A stretch of 54,749 nucleotides of DNA from Planctomycetaceae bacterium (GCA_002726205.1 PBSL01000029.1:1-54749); one strand, 5' to 3'. Positions 43,594-52,272 are shown, counted from the stretch's first letter. Translations and numbers: made by a program. Notes: a model not told the origin generated them from the sequence alone.

Positions 43594-46107
43594 TCAGGGG
43601 GCTTCGGAGAGTTCCTGTTCGAGTTCACGCAGCCCGGTTCGTGTGGTGGGTGTGCCCGCCTTGGGGTACAGCAACCGGGTGACCCGCAGCAGCTTGCGGC
43701 ACTCGACGATTTGGCCGCTGCGATGAAGTGTCTTGAGTCTGCCCAGACGGATTCTCATCCAGTCGTCCTCACCGGCCGGCACCAATCGTTCGGCGAATTG
43801 CCAGTCCGAGAGGGCGGCGGCGAGTTGTTGTTTTGTGCCGATGCCAAGACGCAGGTCGGCCAGCTGCACTCTCAACGCCTGATCCCGCGGGTTGGCTTTC
43901 ACCAGTCGTTCGTAGAGTTGTACCGCCTGGAATGAGCGACCGGTGGCAACATAGGCCTGGGCCAGGCAACGATCGAGTTGACGGCGAGTGGGCTGATCGA
44001 GTGTGGCACGTTGCGAGTCGAGTTTCAGGGCGGCCTGCAACTGGAGTTCACCGAGTCGGCGACGTCCAGCGGGCCGGGTGTTGACGAGAATGCGATCAAG
44101 GCCGTCGAGTAGAGCAAGCAGGTCGGCCGGCTGACGAGCGAATTCAGCGACCAGACTTCCCGCTGCCTTGAGACGTCCCTGGCCGGCCAGCGAGAGTATC
44201 CGGAGTTGTCGGGCCGAGTTGCGAACGGCGACGGCCGCGGGGTCCGGGTGGTCTTTTTTCGTGGTGGCCTGGCGGGGTTGTTCAACCAGTGGACCCCGTT
44301 TCAGGACCTCCTGCAGCAACGCATCGACACGCCTGAAGTCAGCCGGTTGTTCCTGGAGCCTGAGTCTTGCCAGCCGAATGGCGATGTCGGCCTGGGGAAC
44401 GTTCCATCGCTGCGGCAACTTGGGCAGCTCGGCCACGAATCGATCCAGTGAACTGATCGCCTGGGCCAGTTTTCCGGCGGTGGTCGGATCATTGCGATCC
44501 ATCGCCGCCAGCTCGGTTTCGTAGCCGGCTGCGATGAGGGAACGGGCAGCGGCGGCGCGGGCGTGCGTTGCGGGGATCTCGGCCCAGAGTTCCCTGGCCC
44601 GGGCCGACTGGCGATCGGCCTGTTCAAGATTGGCCAGCAACCATGTCGCCTCGGGCGCTGAAGGATCGGTGGCAAAGAGCCGGCGGTGAGCGACCAGGGC
44701 GCGACGATAGCCCCGGCGACGATTGTCGGTGGGTTGCTGCTGGAAGATCTGGCCAAGCGACCAGGCCCAGAGCAAGTGAGCCGCAGCCGATCGTTTGTGG
44801 GTTGGACGCTGACCGGCAAGCGAGTGGAAGGCCTGGGCGGACTCTTTGAACCGGCGTGCCTTCAGCAGCACCGAACCGCGAATGAAGGCCAGTTCGACTG
44901 CCAGTTCAACTTGATCGACGCGGTTCGCTTCGGCGATCGCCGAAGCGAACGACTTCAGTGCCTCATCGGTTCGGCCGGCCTGGTAGAGACCAATGGCCCG
45001 GTGGTGGATGCGGGCCAGTACCGGGCCGAGCGTGCGGATCGAGGCGGTGAGTTGGGCGTCCTGTCGAGACCGCGTGGCCCAGTAGGCATCGGGGATTCCC
45101 GTGGTTTGGCGAACCTGTTCGGTCAATTGCGACCAGAGGCTGTCAGCCTCCTGGTGTCGTCCGTTCTTGTGGGCCTGCTGCCAGAGGGTGTCCAGACAGG
45201 CCTGGCGGAGGTATTGCAGTTCGTCGGAAGGTGGGCCGGCGATGCGGAAACGCTTGTCGAGCATCGCCAGCGCCTCGGCCGTCCTGCCGTCATCTCGATC
45301 GACCCAGATCCGTTCAGCCAGTAATCGGTCATCGTCGGCGAATCCGGCCGCTTCCAGGATCTTCCGGGCTTTCGGAAAATCGGCCTGACGGCGGGCCACC
45401 CGCGCTCGCAATCGCGAACGGGATGTCTTGAGTTCCTCGCCCAGGGTTGTCGATGTCATCTGCTTCAACGCCTGCTCGGCCGCCAGCAGATCGGCAGCCC
45501 GATCGGGCGTTCCGGGAGTCATCAGTCTTGCTCGAGCCAGGTGGGCCTGGGCCAGTCGCCAACGACTGGTGGCCAGGAGGATTTGGACAAGATGTCGGTT
45601 GTGTTGTTTGTTCGAGTCCAATTGTCGCTGCGAGGCAACCAGCCGCTCGATTCCCTCCTGCAGGGTCTCCAGTGCCTCGCCGCGGCGGTGGCGATCGTAG
45701 GGGGCGAGATCGACAATTCGTGCCAGGTAGGTTCCGCGGGCGAGGGGCACCAGTGCGGCCTGGACATCGATCCGGATCGACTCGGGATGTCGCGGATGAG
45801 ACGCCCGGAAATCTTCCAGGACCTCGCGGGCCCGCGACCACAGATTCTTCTGCTCGTCAGCGGCAGTGATCTGGGCGTGCTCGCCTAGCGTGCGGGAGAG
45901 TTGTAGCGTGAATTCGAGACGGTCATCGTCATTGAGATCATCGCGAGTGAGTTCCTCCAGGCAGGCACTCTCGGCCAGGCTGAACAGGCCCCGTTGTCGC
46001 AGGCCGCTGAAATAGAGATCCCGTCGCGACGGGCCTTCGGCGGCGGGCGCAACGACCGACCAGCACAGCAGGACCAGCGGGCAGAGGATGTTTCGCAGCC
46101 AGGTCAT
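43594..46107 (-). CDS. Secreted TPR-repeat protein
   Basis: 837 residues, no specific family. Signal peptide 'ILCPLVLLCWSVVAPAA' ends near residue 23. The mature part is nearly all alpha-helical with tetratricopeptide-like repeats ('LYQAGRTDEALKSFASAIAEA', here in part as AGRTDEALKSFASA; 'QAYVATGRSFQAVQLYERLV', in part GRSFQAVQLYERL). Its start 'YFSGLRQRGLFSLAESACLEEL' (in part GLRQRGLFSLAES) resembles the N-terminus of the TPR protein at 10607-14059. No C-terminal membrane anchor is evident. It is last in the run FHA - kinase - membrane protein - ECF sigma - TPR on the minus strand, 88 nt after the sigma gene, and may be a target or partner of that signalling set. Confidence 0.85.
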   Translation of the reverse strand: MTWLRNILCPLVLLCWSVVAPAAEGPSRRDLYFSGLRQRGLFSLAESACLEELTRDDLNDDDRLEFTLQLSRTLGEHAQITAADEQKNLWSRAREVLEDFRASHPRHPESIRIDVQAALVPLARGTYLARIVDLAPYDRHRRGEALETLQEGIERLVASQRQLDSNKQHNRHLVQILLATSRWRLAQAHLARARLMTPGTPDRAADLLAAEQALKQMTSTTLGEELKTSRSRLRARVARRQADFPKARKILEAAGFADDDRLLAERIWVDRDDGRTAEALAMLDKRFRIAGPPSDELQYLRQACLDTLWQQAHKNGRHQEADSLWSQLTEQVRQTTGIPDAYWATRSRQDAQLTASIRTLGPVLARIHHRAIGLYQAGRTDEALKSFASAIAEANRVDQVELAVELAFIRGSVLLKARRFKESAQAFHSLAGQRPTHKRSAAAHLLWAWSLGQIFQQQPTDNRRRGYRRALVAHRRLFATDPSAPEATWLLANLEQADRQSARARELWAEIPATHARAAAARSLIAAGYETELAAMDRNDPTTAGKLAQAISSLDRFVAELPKLPQRWNVPQADIAIRLARLRLQEQPADFRRVDALLQEVLKRGPLVEQPRQATTKKDHPDPAAVAVRNSARQLRILSLAGQGRLKAAGSLVAEFARQPADLLALLDGLDRILVNTRPAGRRRLGELQLQAALKLDSQRATLDQPTRRQLDRCLAQAYVATGRSFQAVQLYERLVKANPRDQALRVQLADLRLGIGTKQQLAAALSDWQFAERLVPAGEDDWMRIRLGRLKTLHRSGQIVECRKLLRVTRLLYPKAGTPTTRTGLRELEQELSEAP

Positions 46108-46195
46108 GAAAGGGCCTCTTCGCCGACCTTAGGCCAACCGGCGGGGTGGCGGCAAGAGGTGTCTTTGTCCGGGACGAGTCGACGCCGGGGCCGGG

Positions 46196-46867
46196 TCAGT
46201 CTTCGTCGGAGAGAGCATCGGTGGTCGATTCGTCGAGTCCGAAATCGACCAGGTCGATGGTGCCAACTTGTGATCGTTGGGCCGCATCCTTGAGCTTGCG
46301 AATGACAAAGGACTTGTGGTTGGCAACGGCCTGTTCGCTGATTCCCAGGTGGGCCGCCGTGTCCTTGTTTCTCCAGCCAAGCACCAACAGCAGCTCCAGG
46401 CATTTCAGCCGTTCGAGCTGGCCCCCGGCCAGCCACTCACCGATGAGCTCCGCCAGCGTTTCGCCGATCAGGTCGGCCTCGCCGCTGCGGCCCTCGCGGC
46501 TGCGCATCAGGCTTGAAGCCGCCCGTGCGGGGCCGGCCGGTTCCATGCCAGAACTGCTTTCGCCGCTGGGTAGTAGTGGCAGCGTGGGCCTCCGGCCCTG
46601 ACGGCGGAGCACGTCAGTCAGCTTGTGAGCGGCGATCGCAAACAGGAAACTCTCCAGCCGTGTTCGCTCCGAGTCATAATTGGGCAGGCTCGTCAGGAAT
46701 CCCAGGAAAGTTTCCTGGACCACGTCCTCGCTGGTCGAACGATTTCCGAGGCGGCTTCCCACGAACGCCCGCAGTCGCCCCTCGTAGCGGGCGATCAACT
46801 CCTCCCAGGCGTCGGGTTCGCCTCGCCGCACACGGGTGACGAGTAGCTGGTCGGTGGTGTCGGACAT
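46196..46867 (-). CDS. ECF-type RNA polymerase sigma factor
   Basis: 223 residues. Sigma-70 family protein with region 2 ('WEELIARYEGRLRAFVGSRLG', here in part as EGRLRAFVGSRL, then 'SEDVVQETFLGFLTSLPNYD') and region 4 with a helix-turn-helix ('NKDTAAHLGISEQAVANHKSFV' in part NKDTAAHLGISEQAV). The linker between them is long (about 50 residues) and the C-terminus has an acidic extension ending 'DESTTDALSDED'. No dedicated anti-sigma gene is adjacent; instead a Ser/Thr kinase and FHA protein lie upstream in the same run, so phosphorylation is a possible control mode. Start at 46867. Confidence 0.9.
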   Translation of the reverse strand: MSDTTDQLLVTRVRRGEPDAWEELIARYEGRLRAFVGSRLGNRSTSEDVVQETFLGFLTSLPNYDSERTRLESFLFAIAAHKLTDVLRRQGRRPTLPLLPSGESSSGMEPAGPARAASSLMRSREGRSGEADLIGETLAELIGEWLAGGQLERLKCLELLLVLGWRNKDTAAHLGISEQAVANHKSFVIRKLKDAAQRSQVGTIDLVDFGLDESTTDALSDED

Positions 46868-46900
46868 GGCTGTGATTATTGCTTCGCCGCCATCGCGCGG

Positions 46901-47734
46901 CTAGGCCGACAGAACCGTGGCGGCGGCGATCCCGGCCGCGGCCATCAGCGAGGTGGCAGCCAACTGCAACTTGCCGCGGTGGGAGCCACCCGAGGCAAGG
47001 TCGAGTCGCAGGTAGATGTGCGTGGTCACGATCAGCAGGCAGGCCAGGCCAAGCACAACGCCCATCGCCACGAGCCGGTCACCGCCGATCTGCTCTCGCC
47101 AGTAAGGCCTGGCCAGGTCACGGGTCTTGTGGGAGAGCTCCAGTTGAACGACGCAGTAGTGCATTTCGCTGTTTGAGGCGAGGGCACTCAGCTTGTGAGA
47201 TTGCGTTGTTGCGGTCTGCTTGCGGATGGCGGAACGTTCCACGATCTCGACGGGCAGTTCCCAGCGTCCGCCGTGACCGTGCACGCGTTCGAAGTCCTGT
47301 TCGAGTCGCCTCGTGGCTTTCTCCAACGCATCACGTCGCGCCTCGGCGGGCGTCGACCAGGGGCCGCTGGCGACCGGTTCGAGAATCCTCTCGGCATTGG
47401 CAATCCAACGTGATGTCCAGTCGTGGCCTTCGACAGCCAGGCCCGCGTTGGCAGAGACTGCTGCAGTCGGGTCGTTGGCCGAATCGGAGGAAACGATCGG
47501 GGTCAGTCGAGAAGAGGCCTCCACGGCCACGATGGCAATGATTGCCATTGCCGGTGCGATCCAGGCCATCGCCCAGCTCTTCTTCCCGAGCGACTTCAGT
47601 TTGCCGTCACCGCCACGTCCCGCCCACGCGACCCGCAGTGCGATCGTCACCGACAACGCGACCAACCCGCCCCAGAGAATCCAGCTGGTTTCCGGGTTGG
47701 TCAAGTTCGTTTCAGCCATCAGCAGGCTAACCAT
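46901..47734 (-). CDS. Hypothetical four-helix membrane protein
   Basis: 277 residues, no recognised family. Two membrane helices near the N-terminus (about 17-38 and 54-71) and two at the C-terminus (about 221-241 and 258-276) flank a region of about 150 residues, probably one outside domain ('ATRRLEQDFERVHGHGGRWELPVEI' in part RLEQDFERVHGHGG). The ATG at 47734 overlaps the end of the kinase gene by 8 nt; an ATG at 47719 is an alternative. Position between kinase and sigma genes suggests a signalling or sensing role, for example a membrane sensor. That is inferred from context alone. Confidence 0.75.
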   Translation of the reverse strand: MVSLLMAETNLTNPETSWILWGGLVALSVTIALRVAWAGRGGDGKLKSLGKKSWAMAWIAPAMAIIAIVAVEASSRLTPIVSSDSANDPTAAVSANAGLAVEGHDWTSRWIANAERILEPVASGPWSTPAEARRDALEKATRRLEQDFERVHGHGGRWELPVEIVERSAIRKQTATTQSHKLSALASNSEMHYCVVQLELSHKTRDLARPYWREQIGGDRLVAMGVVLGLACLLIVTTHIYLRLDLASGGSHRGKLQLAATSLMAAAGIAAATVLSA

Positions 47735-49370
47735 GTTCGGTCACCTCCATGTAGGCCTGGCGATTTTCCGGTGAAATCCAGGGAGCGGCCAACTGCACGA
47801 CGACCGAGATTCCGACCGCCCAACTTGTTGCGGTCCTGATCGGAAAGCCCAGGACCATCGACAGCAGGCACGAGAGTGCCAGGGTCAGCACCAGCGATGC
47901 GACCCTCAACCGGCGAGGACGAAACGTGTCGGTATGCCACCACCAGCGTCGCATCCCGAACAATAAAGCGAAGAACATGACATATCCGGCCAGCGTCGGT
48001 TGGGAGCCATCGACCAGCTCCACGCTCCCGATCGAGCTGACCAGGGCCGACCCCTGGTCGGCCGCGATCGAGGGAAGATCCAGCAGCAGCACCTGGTGGA
48101 ACCACCAGGAAACCGCGCCGACTCCCCCACCCAGGCACAGCAGCGACAGTCGACGCAGGTGCAGGCTCTCGTGTCCGGTTCCTTCCCAGATCTTGGTTGA
48201 ACACAGAACCGTCCAGGCCGCCATCAGCGTGGTCAGGCCGTAGGCGACAGCCTCCAGTGGATCGTCGTGGGACATCCCCAGCAGCCAAATCCCGGTCGCG
48301 AGCAACACGGTGAAGGGAATCGCCGCCGTCATTGCCGCTGTCATTTCCATCATCCGCCGTGGCAACGGGATCGGTCGCACTGATAACGGGGGGTACGGGA
48401 CGGAAGCTGTTCGGGGTGGGCGACCGGGTCGCGTGACCGTTTTCGGGCGAGTCGGCGGGGCGTCGTCGTCGACCAGTACCACGTCGTCGGTTGTCGGGGT
48501 TTCGTTCGCGGTGCTGTCGTCGGTTTTTGCCACCGGAGGTTCTGGCGGCGGCGGCGGCTCAAGCGGCTCGCGACGGGTTTCGGCGGCATCGAATTCCTTG
48601 AGCAGTTGTTCGAGTGTCGGGGTACGGGCCGTGGGATCCTTGTTCAAGGCGTGGGCCAGGACCGGACGGAATCGAATCGGCAGCGGCGAAAGGTCGGGTT
48701 CCTCGGAGAGGTGCTTCATCAGGATCTCGGCCGTTGTCTCACCGTCAAACGGTACCCGGCCGGTCAGCAGTTCGTAGAGCACGACCGCCGTGCTGTAGAC
48801 ATCAACCTCGCGCCCGTATTCACCCCGGGACACCTCCGGGGCCATGTAATACACCGTTCCGATGCTCTCCGTCTGTGCCCCCCGCTGGCTGGGGGTGATG
48901 ATCTTGGAGAGACCGATGTCGCCGACTTTGACCAGCCCGCCCTCGCGGTAGAGGTTAGCCGGCTTCAGGTCACGGTGCACGATTCCGCGGTCGTGGAGGT
49001 ACCCGACACCGTCGGCAAGCCCCGCCAGCCACCAGCGAGCTTCCTCGGGCGGCATTCCGTCCGGGAAATCCTCGGCAATGACACGATCCAGTCCCTGCCC
49101 GGTCACGTACTCCATCACGACCCACACGTCACCGTCGTCGTCGCTCTTGATGTCGAAGATCGTGACCAGGTTCTGGTGCTTGAGGTTGAGGCACTGCCGG
49201 GTACCGCGGATCTCGATGTCGGGGTTGTTCTGAAGGAGTTTCAAGGCGACTTCCTTGCCCCCGTCGGTCAACGCATAGTAGACCTCGCCGAATCCGCCCC
49301 GCTGGATGGCTCGCTTGATCGTGTACCCCGGCAGGGGCGTTGATTCGGGAGCAAAGGTGAACTTCATCAT
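47727..49370 (-). CDS. Membrane-bound Ser/Thr protein kinase
   Basis: 547 residues. The eukaryotic-type kinase domain (about 15-275) has the Gly loop 'GGFGEVY', Lys44 in 'VALK', the catalytic loop 'HRDLKPAN' (Asp134, Asn139), 'GDIGLSK' in place of DFG (Asp151 kept) and 'MAPEVSRGEYG'. All residues needed for activity are present. A Pro/Thr-rich linker (about 275-345) leads to a C-terminal part with about six membrane helices and no large outer domain. The ATG overlaps the FHA gene stop by 4 nt; GGGAGG precedes it. A second ATG one codon later is better spaced from that site. The FHA protein encoded upstream is a likely phospho-dependent partner. Confidence 0.93.
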   Translation of the reverse strand: MMKFTFAPESTPLPGYTIKRAIQRGGFGEVYYALTDGGKEVALKLLQNNPDIEIRGTRQCLNLKHQNLVTIFDIKSDDDGDVWVVMEYVTGQGLDRVIAEDFPDGMPPEEARWWLAGLADGVGYLHDRGIVHRDLKPANLYREGGLVKVGDIGLSKIITPSQRGAQTESIGTVYYMAPEVSRGEYGREVDVYSTAVVLYELLTGRVPFDGETTAEILMKHLSEEPDLSPLPIRFRPVLAHALNKDPTARTPTLEQLLKEFDAAETRREPLEPPPPPEPPVAKTDDSTANETPTTDDVVLVDDDAPPTRPKTVTRPGRPPRTASVPYPPLSVRPIPLPRRMMEMTAAMTAAIPFTVLLATGIWLLGMSHDDPLEAVAYGLTTLMAAWTVLCSTKIWEGTGHESLHLRRLSLLCLGGGVGAVSWWFHQVLLLDLPSIAADQGSALVSSIGSVELVDGSQPTLAGYVMFFALLFGMRRWWWHTDTFRPRRLRVASLVLTLALSCLLSMVLGFPIRTATSWAVGISVVVQLAAPWISPENRQAYMEVTEHG

Positions 49371-50059
49371 CGACCTCCCGTCGGGGACTGGCCCGATGAC
49401 AGGGGTTCAAGCCGGAAGCAGAGGTCTTCGCCGGTGACGACCTGTCCGTCGTCGATCGTTGCCTCTCCGCGGATCGGCTTGCCGTCAACGCAAAGCGGCA
49501 GGCGTGGTGATCGGACAAACCAGCTCGAGTCCCGATGAATGAGGATGACCGAGTCCGTCCATTCGGGGCAACTCACGTGGCAGTCCTGGCCGGGACCGAT
49601 CAGGCAGGTGTCATCGACCAGGATGACTCCGTCGAGACTGTGGGTGGGGCGGTGGTCGCTCTGGAAGCTGAGTCGAGCGGAAGCACTGAGAATCGTGGGA
49701 CGGTTGAATTGCAGGCGAACGGTTTCGCCAAGTGAGATCTGTGCACCGTCGGTCAGTTCCACCGACTCGACCACTGGTCGGTTATTGACACGGGCCGGTC
49801 CAGCGGCTTCAAGCAGGTAGCCTCCGGCGTCGCGGTGCACGGTGGCGTGGCGACGCGAGAGGCTGGCGAGCAGCTGGATGTCGGCATCGGCCCCGTTGGG
49901 ACCGCCGATTGTCACGAGCGGTTGCGTCAGCAACAGGAACCCCCCGACGCCGTCGATCCAGAGCAGGAACCGATCCTCGTCGATCGAGGTGGTGCCGTCC
50001 TGGAGATGGCGTGGGGAGGACATCGCTCGGGTTTCCAGCAGGCCGGTCATTGGTTTCAC
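49367..50059 (-). CDS. FHA domain protein
   Basis: 230 residues. FHA domains bind phosphothreonine. One is clear at residues ~35-120: 'LVTIGGPNGADADIQLLASLSRRHATV' (in part ADADIQLLASLSRRHATV), with the Ser-Arg-Arg-His core and an Asn in 'RVNNRPV'. A second, less conserved copy may lie at ~145-225 ('LIGPGQDCHVSCPEW ... LCVDGKPI'). No signal peptide or membrane helix. The GTG at 50059 is the longest start; an ATG at 50050 is the alternative. The stop overlaps the kinase start by 4 nt, tying the two products together. It begins the minus-strand signalling operon just after a strong terminator. Confidence 0.88.
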   Translation of the reverse strand: MKPMTGLLETRAMSSPRHLQDGTTSIDEDRFLLWIDGVGGFLLLTQPLVTIGGPNGADADIQLLASLSRRHATVHRDAGGYLLEAAGPARVNNRPVVESVELTDGAQISLGETVRLQFNRPTILSASARLSFQSDHRPTHSLDGVILVDDTCLIGPGQDCHVSCPEWTDSVILIHRDSSWFVRSPRLPLCVDGKPIRGEATIDDGQVVTGEDLCFRLEPLSSGQSPTGGR

Positions 50060-50066
50060 CCCGTTG

Positions 50067-50097
50067 AGGATAACGTGTGGCCGGTCGTGAGGATCAA
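50067..50097 (-). promoter_or_regulatory. Candidate promoter for the FHA-kinase operon
   Basis: On the minus strand TTGATC (50092-50097) and TTATCC (50068-50073) are 18 nt apart; TATCCT (50067-50072) is an alternative -10 at 19 nt. The predicted start is at or within a few bases of the GTG at 50059. It lies between that gene and the upstream terminator, where the operon promoter should be. Confidence 0.3.
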
Positions 50098-50115
50098 GGG
50101 GTTGTCAGGATTTGT

Positions 50116-50180
50116 CGAAAATACGGGCAAGCCGGGTCTTCGCGAGAGTCGCGAAGACCCGGCTGCTGCACGAGTTGCCC
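50116..50180 (-). terminator. Strong hairpin terminator after the PspA-like gene
   Basis: A perfect 16-bp inverted repeat, AGCCGGGTCTTCGCGA (50130-50145) and its complement (50149-50164), with a 3-nt loop. An outer GGGCA/TGCCC pair (50125-50129 and 50176-50180) extends it. On the minus strand it is followed by gTATTTT. It starts 2 nt after the coiled-coil gene stop at 50182, so it ends that transcript and insulates the FHA-kinase operon. Confidence 0.8.
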
Positions 50181-50181
50181 A

Positions 50182-51012
50182 CTAGCGGTTGCTCTTCACC
50201 ACCGACTCACTGTCGGTCGCCGGTTCCTCGGCGACGGTGTTCGAGCCAAAGTAGTCGTCGATCCGGCTGGTGATCGACGATTCGGTCGGTTCGGTCACTT
50301 CCTCGACGGGGATCAGCCCGTGGACCTTGCCTTCCAGATTGGCCTGGCGTTCACGCACGTCCAGATGCTTGTTCAACTCGACGATCAACTTCTTGGCACG
50401 GGCCAATCGCGAGTCGTCAAAGTCGAGCGTCGCGGTGGCCTCGGCCGCCTCCACGCTACGCAGTCGGGCCTCGAGCTGCTCGAGCTGTACCTCGAGATCC
50501 TGTTTGGCCGTCAGCATCGTGTCGAGCTTCTCCTGATTGGCATTCATCGTCTTCTGCCAGGCACGCAGAATCTGACGATCGCTCTCCAGAGAACTCTCGG
50601 CCACCTTGAACTGCTTGAACCGCTTCTCCAGGTCCTTGCGAACTTCGTTGGCCGTGTAGGTGTGACTGGCATAGACAAACTCGCTGCGTCCGCTGCCCAG
50701 GTCACCCCGCAGGGCCAGGAGCGCCTTCTTCTGCGAGTCGGCTGCGACATCCTTGCGGGCGACTTCCTTGGCCTTGTACTCGATGTCAACCTGTGCCGAA
50801 GCGATCACGTGCATCATGTCGCGAATGTCCGGGACCAGGTTTTCGACTTCCACCCGTGCCCGATCGATCTCGAATTCCAGAGGAACTTCCGATTTCACAG
50901 CGGTTCGAACTGATTTGCCCCAGGTTGAGGCGTAACTGATCGCGTCACGCCCAAACACGAAAGTTCCCAGGGCCATCAGGGCGGCCGCACCAATCAACGT
51001 TTTCTTCAACAT
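50182..51012 (-). CDS. PspA-like coiled-coil protein
   Basis: 276 residues. A short hydrophobic N-terminus ('LIGAAALMALGTFVFG', residues 5-20) may be a membrane-anchoring segment. The rest is almost entirely helical with heptad-like stretches ('LDTMLTAKQDLEVQLEQLEARL', here in part as LDTMLTAKQDLEVQLEQ). 'EVPLEFEIDRARVEVENLVPDI' (in part EFEIDRARVEVENL) and 'FDDSRLARAKKLI' are typical of a widespread planctomycete protein related to PspA. PspA proteins support membrane integrity under stress; that role here is inference. The start at 51012 is used because an upstream GTG would add a stretch before the hydrophobic segment. It is followed by a strong terminator and preceded by a possible sigma-54-like site. 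Confidence 0.82.
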   Translation of the reverse strand: MLKKTLIGAAALMALGTFVFGRDAISYASTWGKSVRTAVKSEVPLEFEIDRARVEVENLVPDIRDMMHVIASAQVDIEYKAKEVARKDVAADSQKKALLALRGDLGSGRSEFVYASHTYTANEVRKDLEKRFKQFKVAESSLESDRQILRAWQKTMNANQEKLDTMLTAKQDLEVQLEQLEARLRSVEAAEATATLDFDDSRLARAKKLIVELNKHLDVRERQANLEGKVHGLIPVEEVTEPTESSITSRIDDYFGSNTVAEEPATDSESVVKSNR

Positions 51013-51068
51013 GGTACTGTCCCCTACGGCTTGTACCCACGGAGGCCTTCGACGAGAGACCATCTCAC

Positions 51069-51085
51069 GACAAAGTGCCTGCCAA
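51069..51085 (-). promoter_or_regulatory. Possible sigma-54-like promoter
   Basis: The minus strand reads TTGGCAGG-N4-TTGTC. The -24 TTGGCA is perfect for RpoN, and the 4-nt spacing after GG is right, but the -12 has TTGT where TTGC is expected. It lies about 57 nt before the PspA-like start, and no good sigma-70 -10 follows TTGGCA. Confidence 0.25.
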
Positions 51086-51192
51086 AATTGTTGTTCTGAG
51101 GGTATTTCGCCACGAAGAGACAGATCTTCGGCGCCAAGTGAAAAAAACTCCGAAAAAGAGGCGAGATTTCGACAAGAGACTCGTGGTCCCGG

Positions 51193-52272
51193 TCAGTCTT
51201 CACCCCAGGCCCGGTAGAAGAAGTGGACCCAGTTCTTGTAGAGGATGCCGTCGATGTCGTCGGCGGAGTATCCTCGCGATTCCAGGATGCCGGCGATTTT
51301 TCCCAGGTCAGCGATCGTCTCCAGGTCACCCGGACTCTGCTCCTTGCCAAAACCACCATCGAGGTCGGTGCCCAGGGCGGCGTGACGTGAGTTGCCGGCG
51401 ATCTGGCACACGTGATCGATGTGATCGACGACGTTTTCCAGGGTCACGTCATCCGGTTGTGTCACGCCGATAACCCAGCCGGGCTTGAGCATCCAGCAGT
51501 CAAATGCGGCACCGATCACCGCGTCACGGTCGATCAATGCCCGGATCTGTTCATCGGCCAGTTGGCGATCGGCGGGGACCAGGCTGCGACAGTTGTGGTG
51601 GCTGGCCAGGACGGGGCCGGAGAACACATCGAGGGCTTCCCAGAACGACTGGTCGGCGAGGTGGGTGACGTCGAGCAGCATGCCGGCCTGTTCCATTTCT
51701 TTCAGCAGTTCCGGTCCGTCGGCGGTGAGCCCGCCTTCGCTTCCGGTCCCGAAACAGTACGGTGCCGGTCCGTAGTGGGCCGGTCCGAGGATCTTCAGAC
51801 CGGCTTCGTACCATTCGGGGATCTGTGCCGCTGAGAGGATGGGGGGGCTGCCTTCCATGCTGAGAATGAACCCGATCGGCAATTCGCCGGTCGTGTCGTT
51901 CTCCCACGCGGTGACGTGCTCGCGCAACGAGGTGGCATCGGTGATTTCCCGCAACGCTCCCTGTTCGACCAGCGCGCGGTAGTAGGCCAACTGGCCGTGA
52001 CTGCTTCCGTAGGCGGCCTCGCGTGACTGGAAGTGCGACAACGCCGCATCCCGGCGATGCAGACGCGGCAACAGGGTCGAGATCGTCATGCCGACACGTC
52101 CCCGTCTGAGTTCCGCCCAGCTCACCGTGCACTCACCGGGAATGATGTTCTCGAATTGGCTCTCGAACTGCCGTAACTCGGCCACCGTCTTCGAGAGATC
52201 TCGATTCCATTCCAGCGCGTTCCAGGCCATGTCGAGATGCGCATCGAAAATCAGTCGGGGGGAATCAGCCAT
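51193..52272 (-). CDS. Membrane dipeptidase (M19 family), copy 2
   Basis: 359 residues. Paralogue of the M19 protein at 24422-25528: both share 'HLD-AWNALEWNRDL'-type N-termini, 'LRRGRVGM' and a 'DLDGGFGKEQ' C-terminal zinc motif. Zinc ligands are His-x-Asp in 'DAHLDMAW', Glu in 'LSMEGSPP', His in 'LLDVTHLAD', His in 'LASHHNC' and Asp in 'GTDLDGG'. No signal peptide. The ATG at 52272 is chosen; a GTG at 52284 is in frame four codons earlier. It is not coupled to a dehydrogenase like copy 1, and the DUF423 gene precedes it by 61 nt, so the two copies probably have different regulation or substrates. Confidence 0.9.
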   Translation of the reverse strand: MADSPRLIFDAHLDMAWNALEWNRDLSKTVAELRQFESQFENIIPGECTVSWAELRRGRVGMTISTLLPRLHRRDAALSHFQSREAAYGSSHGQLAYYRALVEQGALREITDATSLREHVTAWENDTTGELPIGFILSMEGSPPILSAAQIPEWYEAGLKILGPAHYGPAPYCFGTGSEGGLTADGPELLKEMEQAGMLLDVTHLADQSFWEALDVFSGPVLASHHNCRSLVPADRQLADEQIRALIDRDAVIGAAFDCWMLKPGWVIGVTQPDDVTLENVVDHIDHVCQIAGNSRHAALGTDLDGGFGKEQSPGDLETIADLGKIAGILESRGYSADDIDGILYKNWVHFFYRAWGED

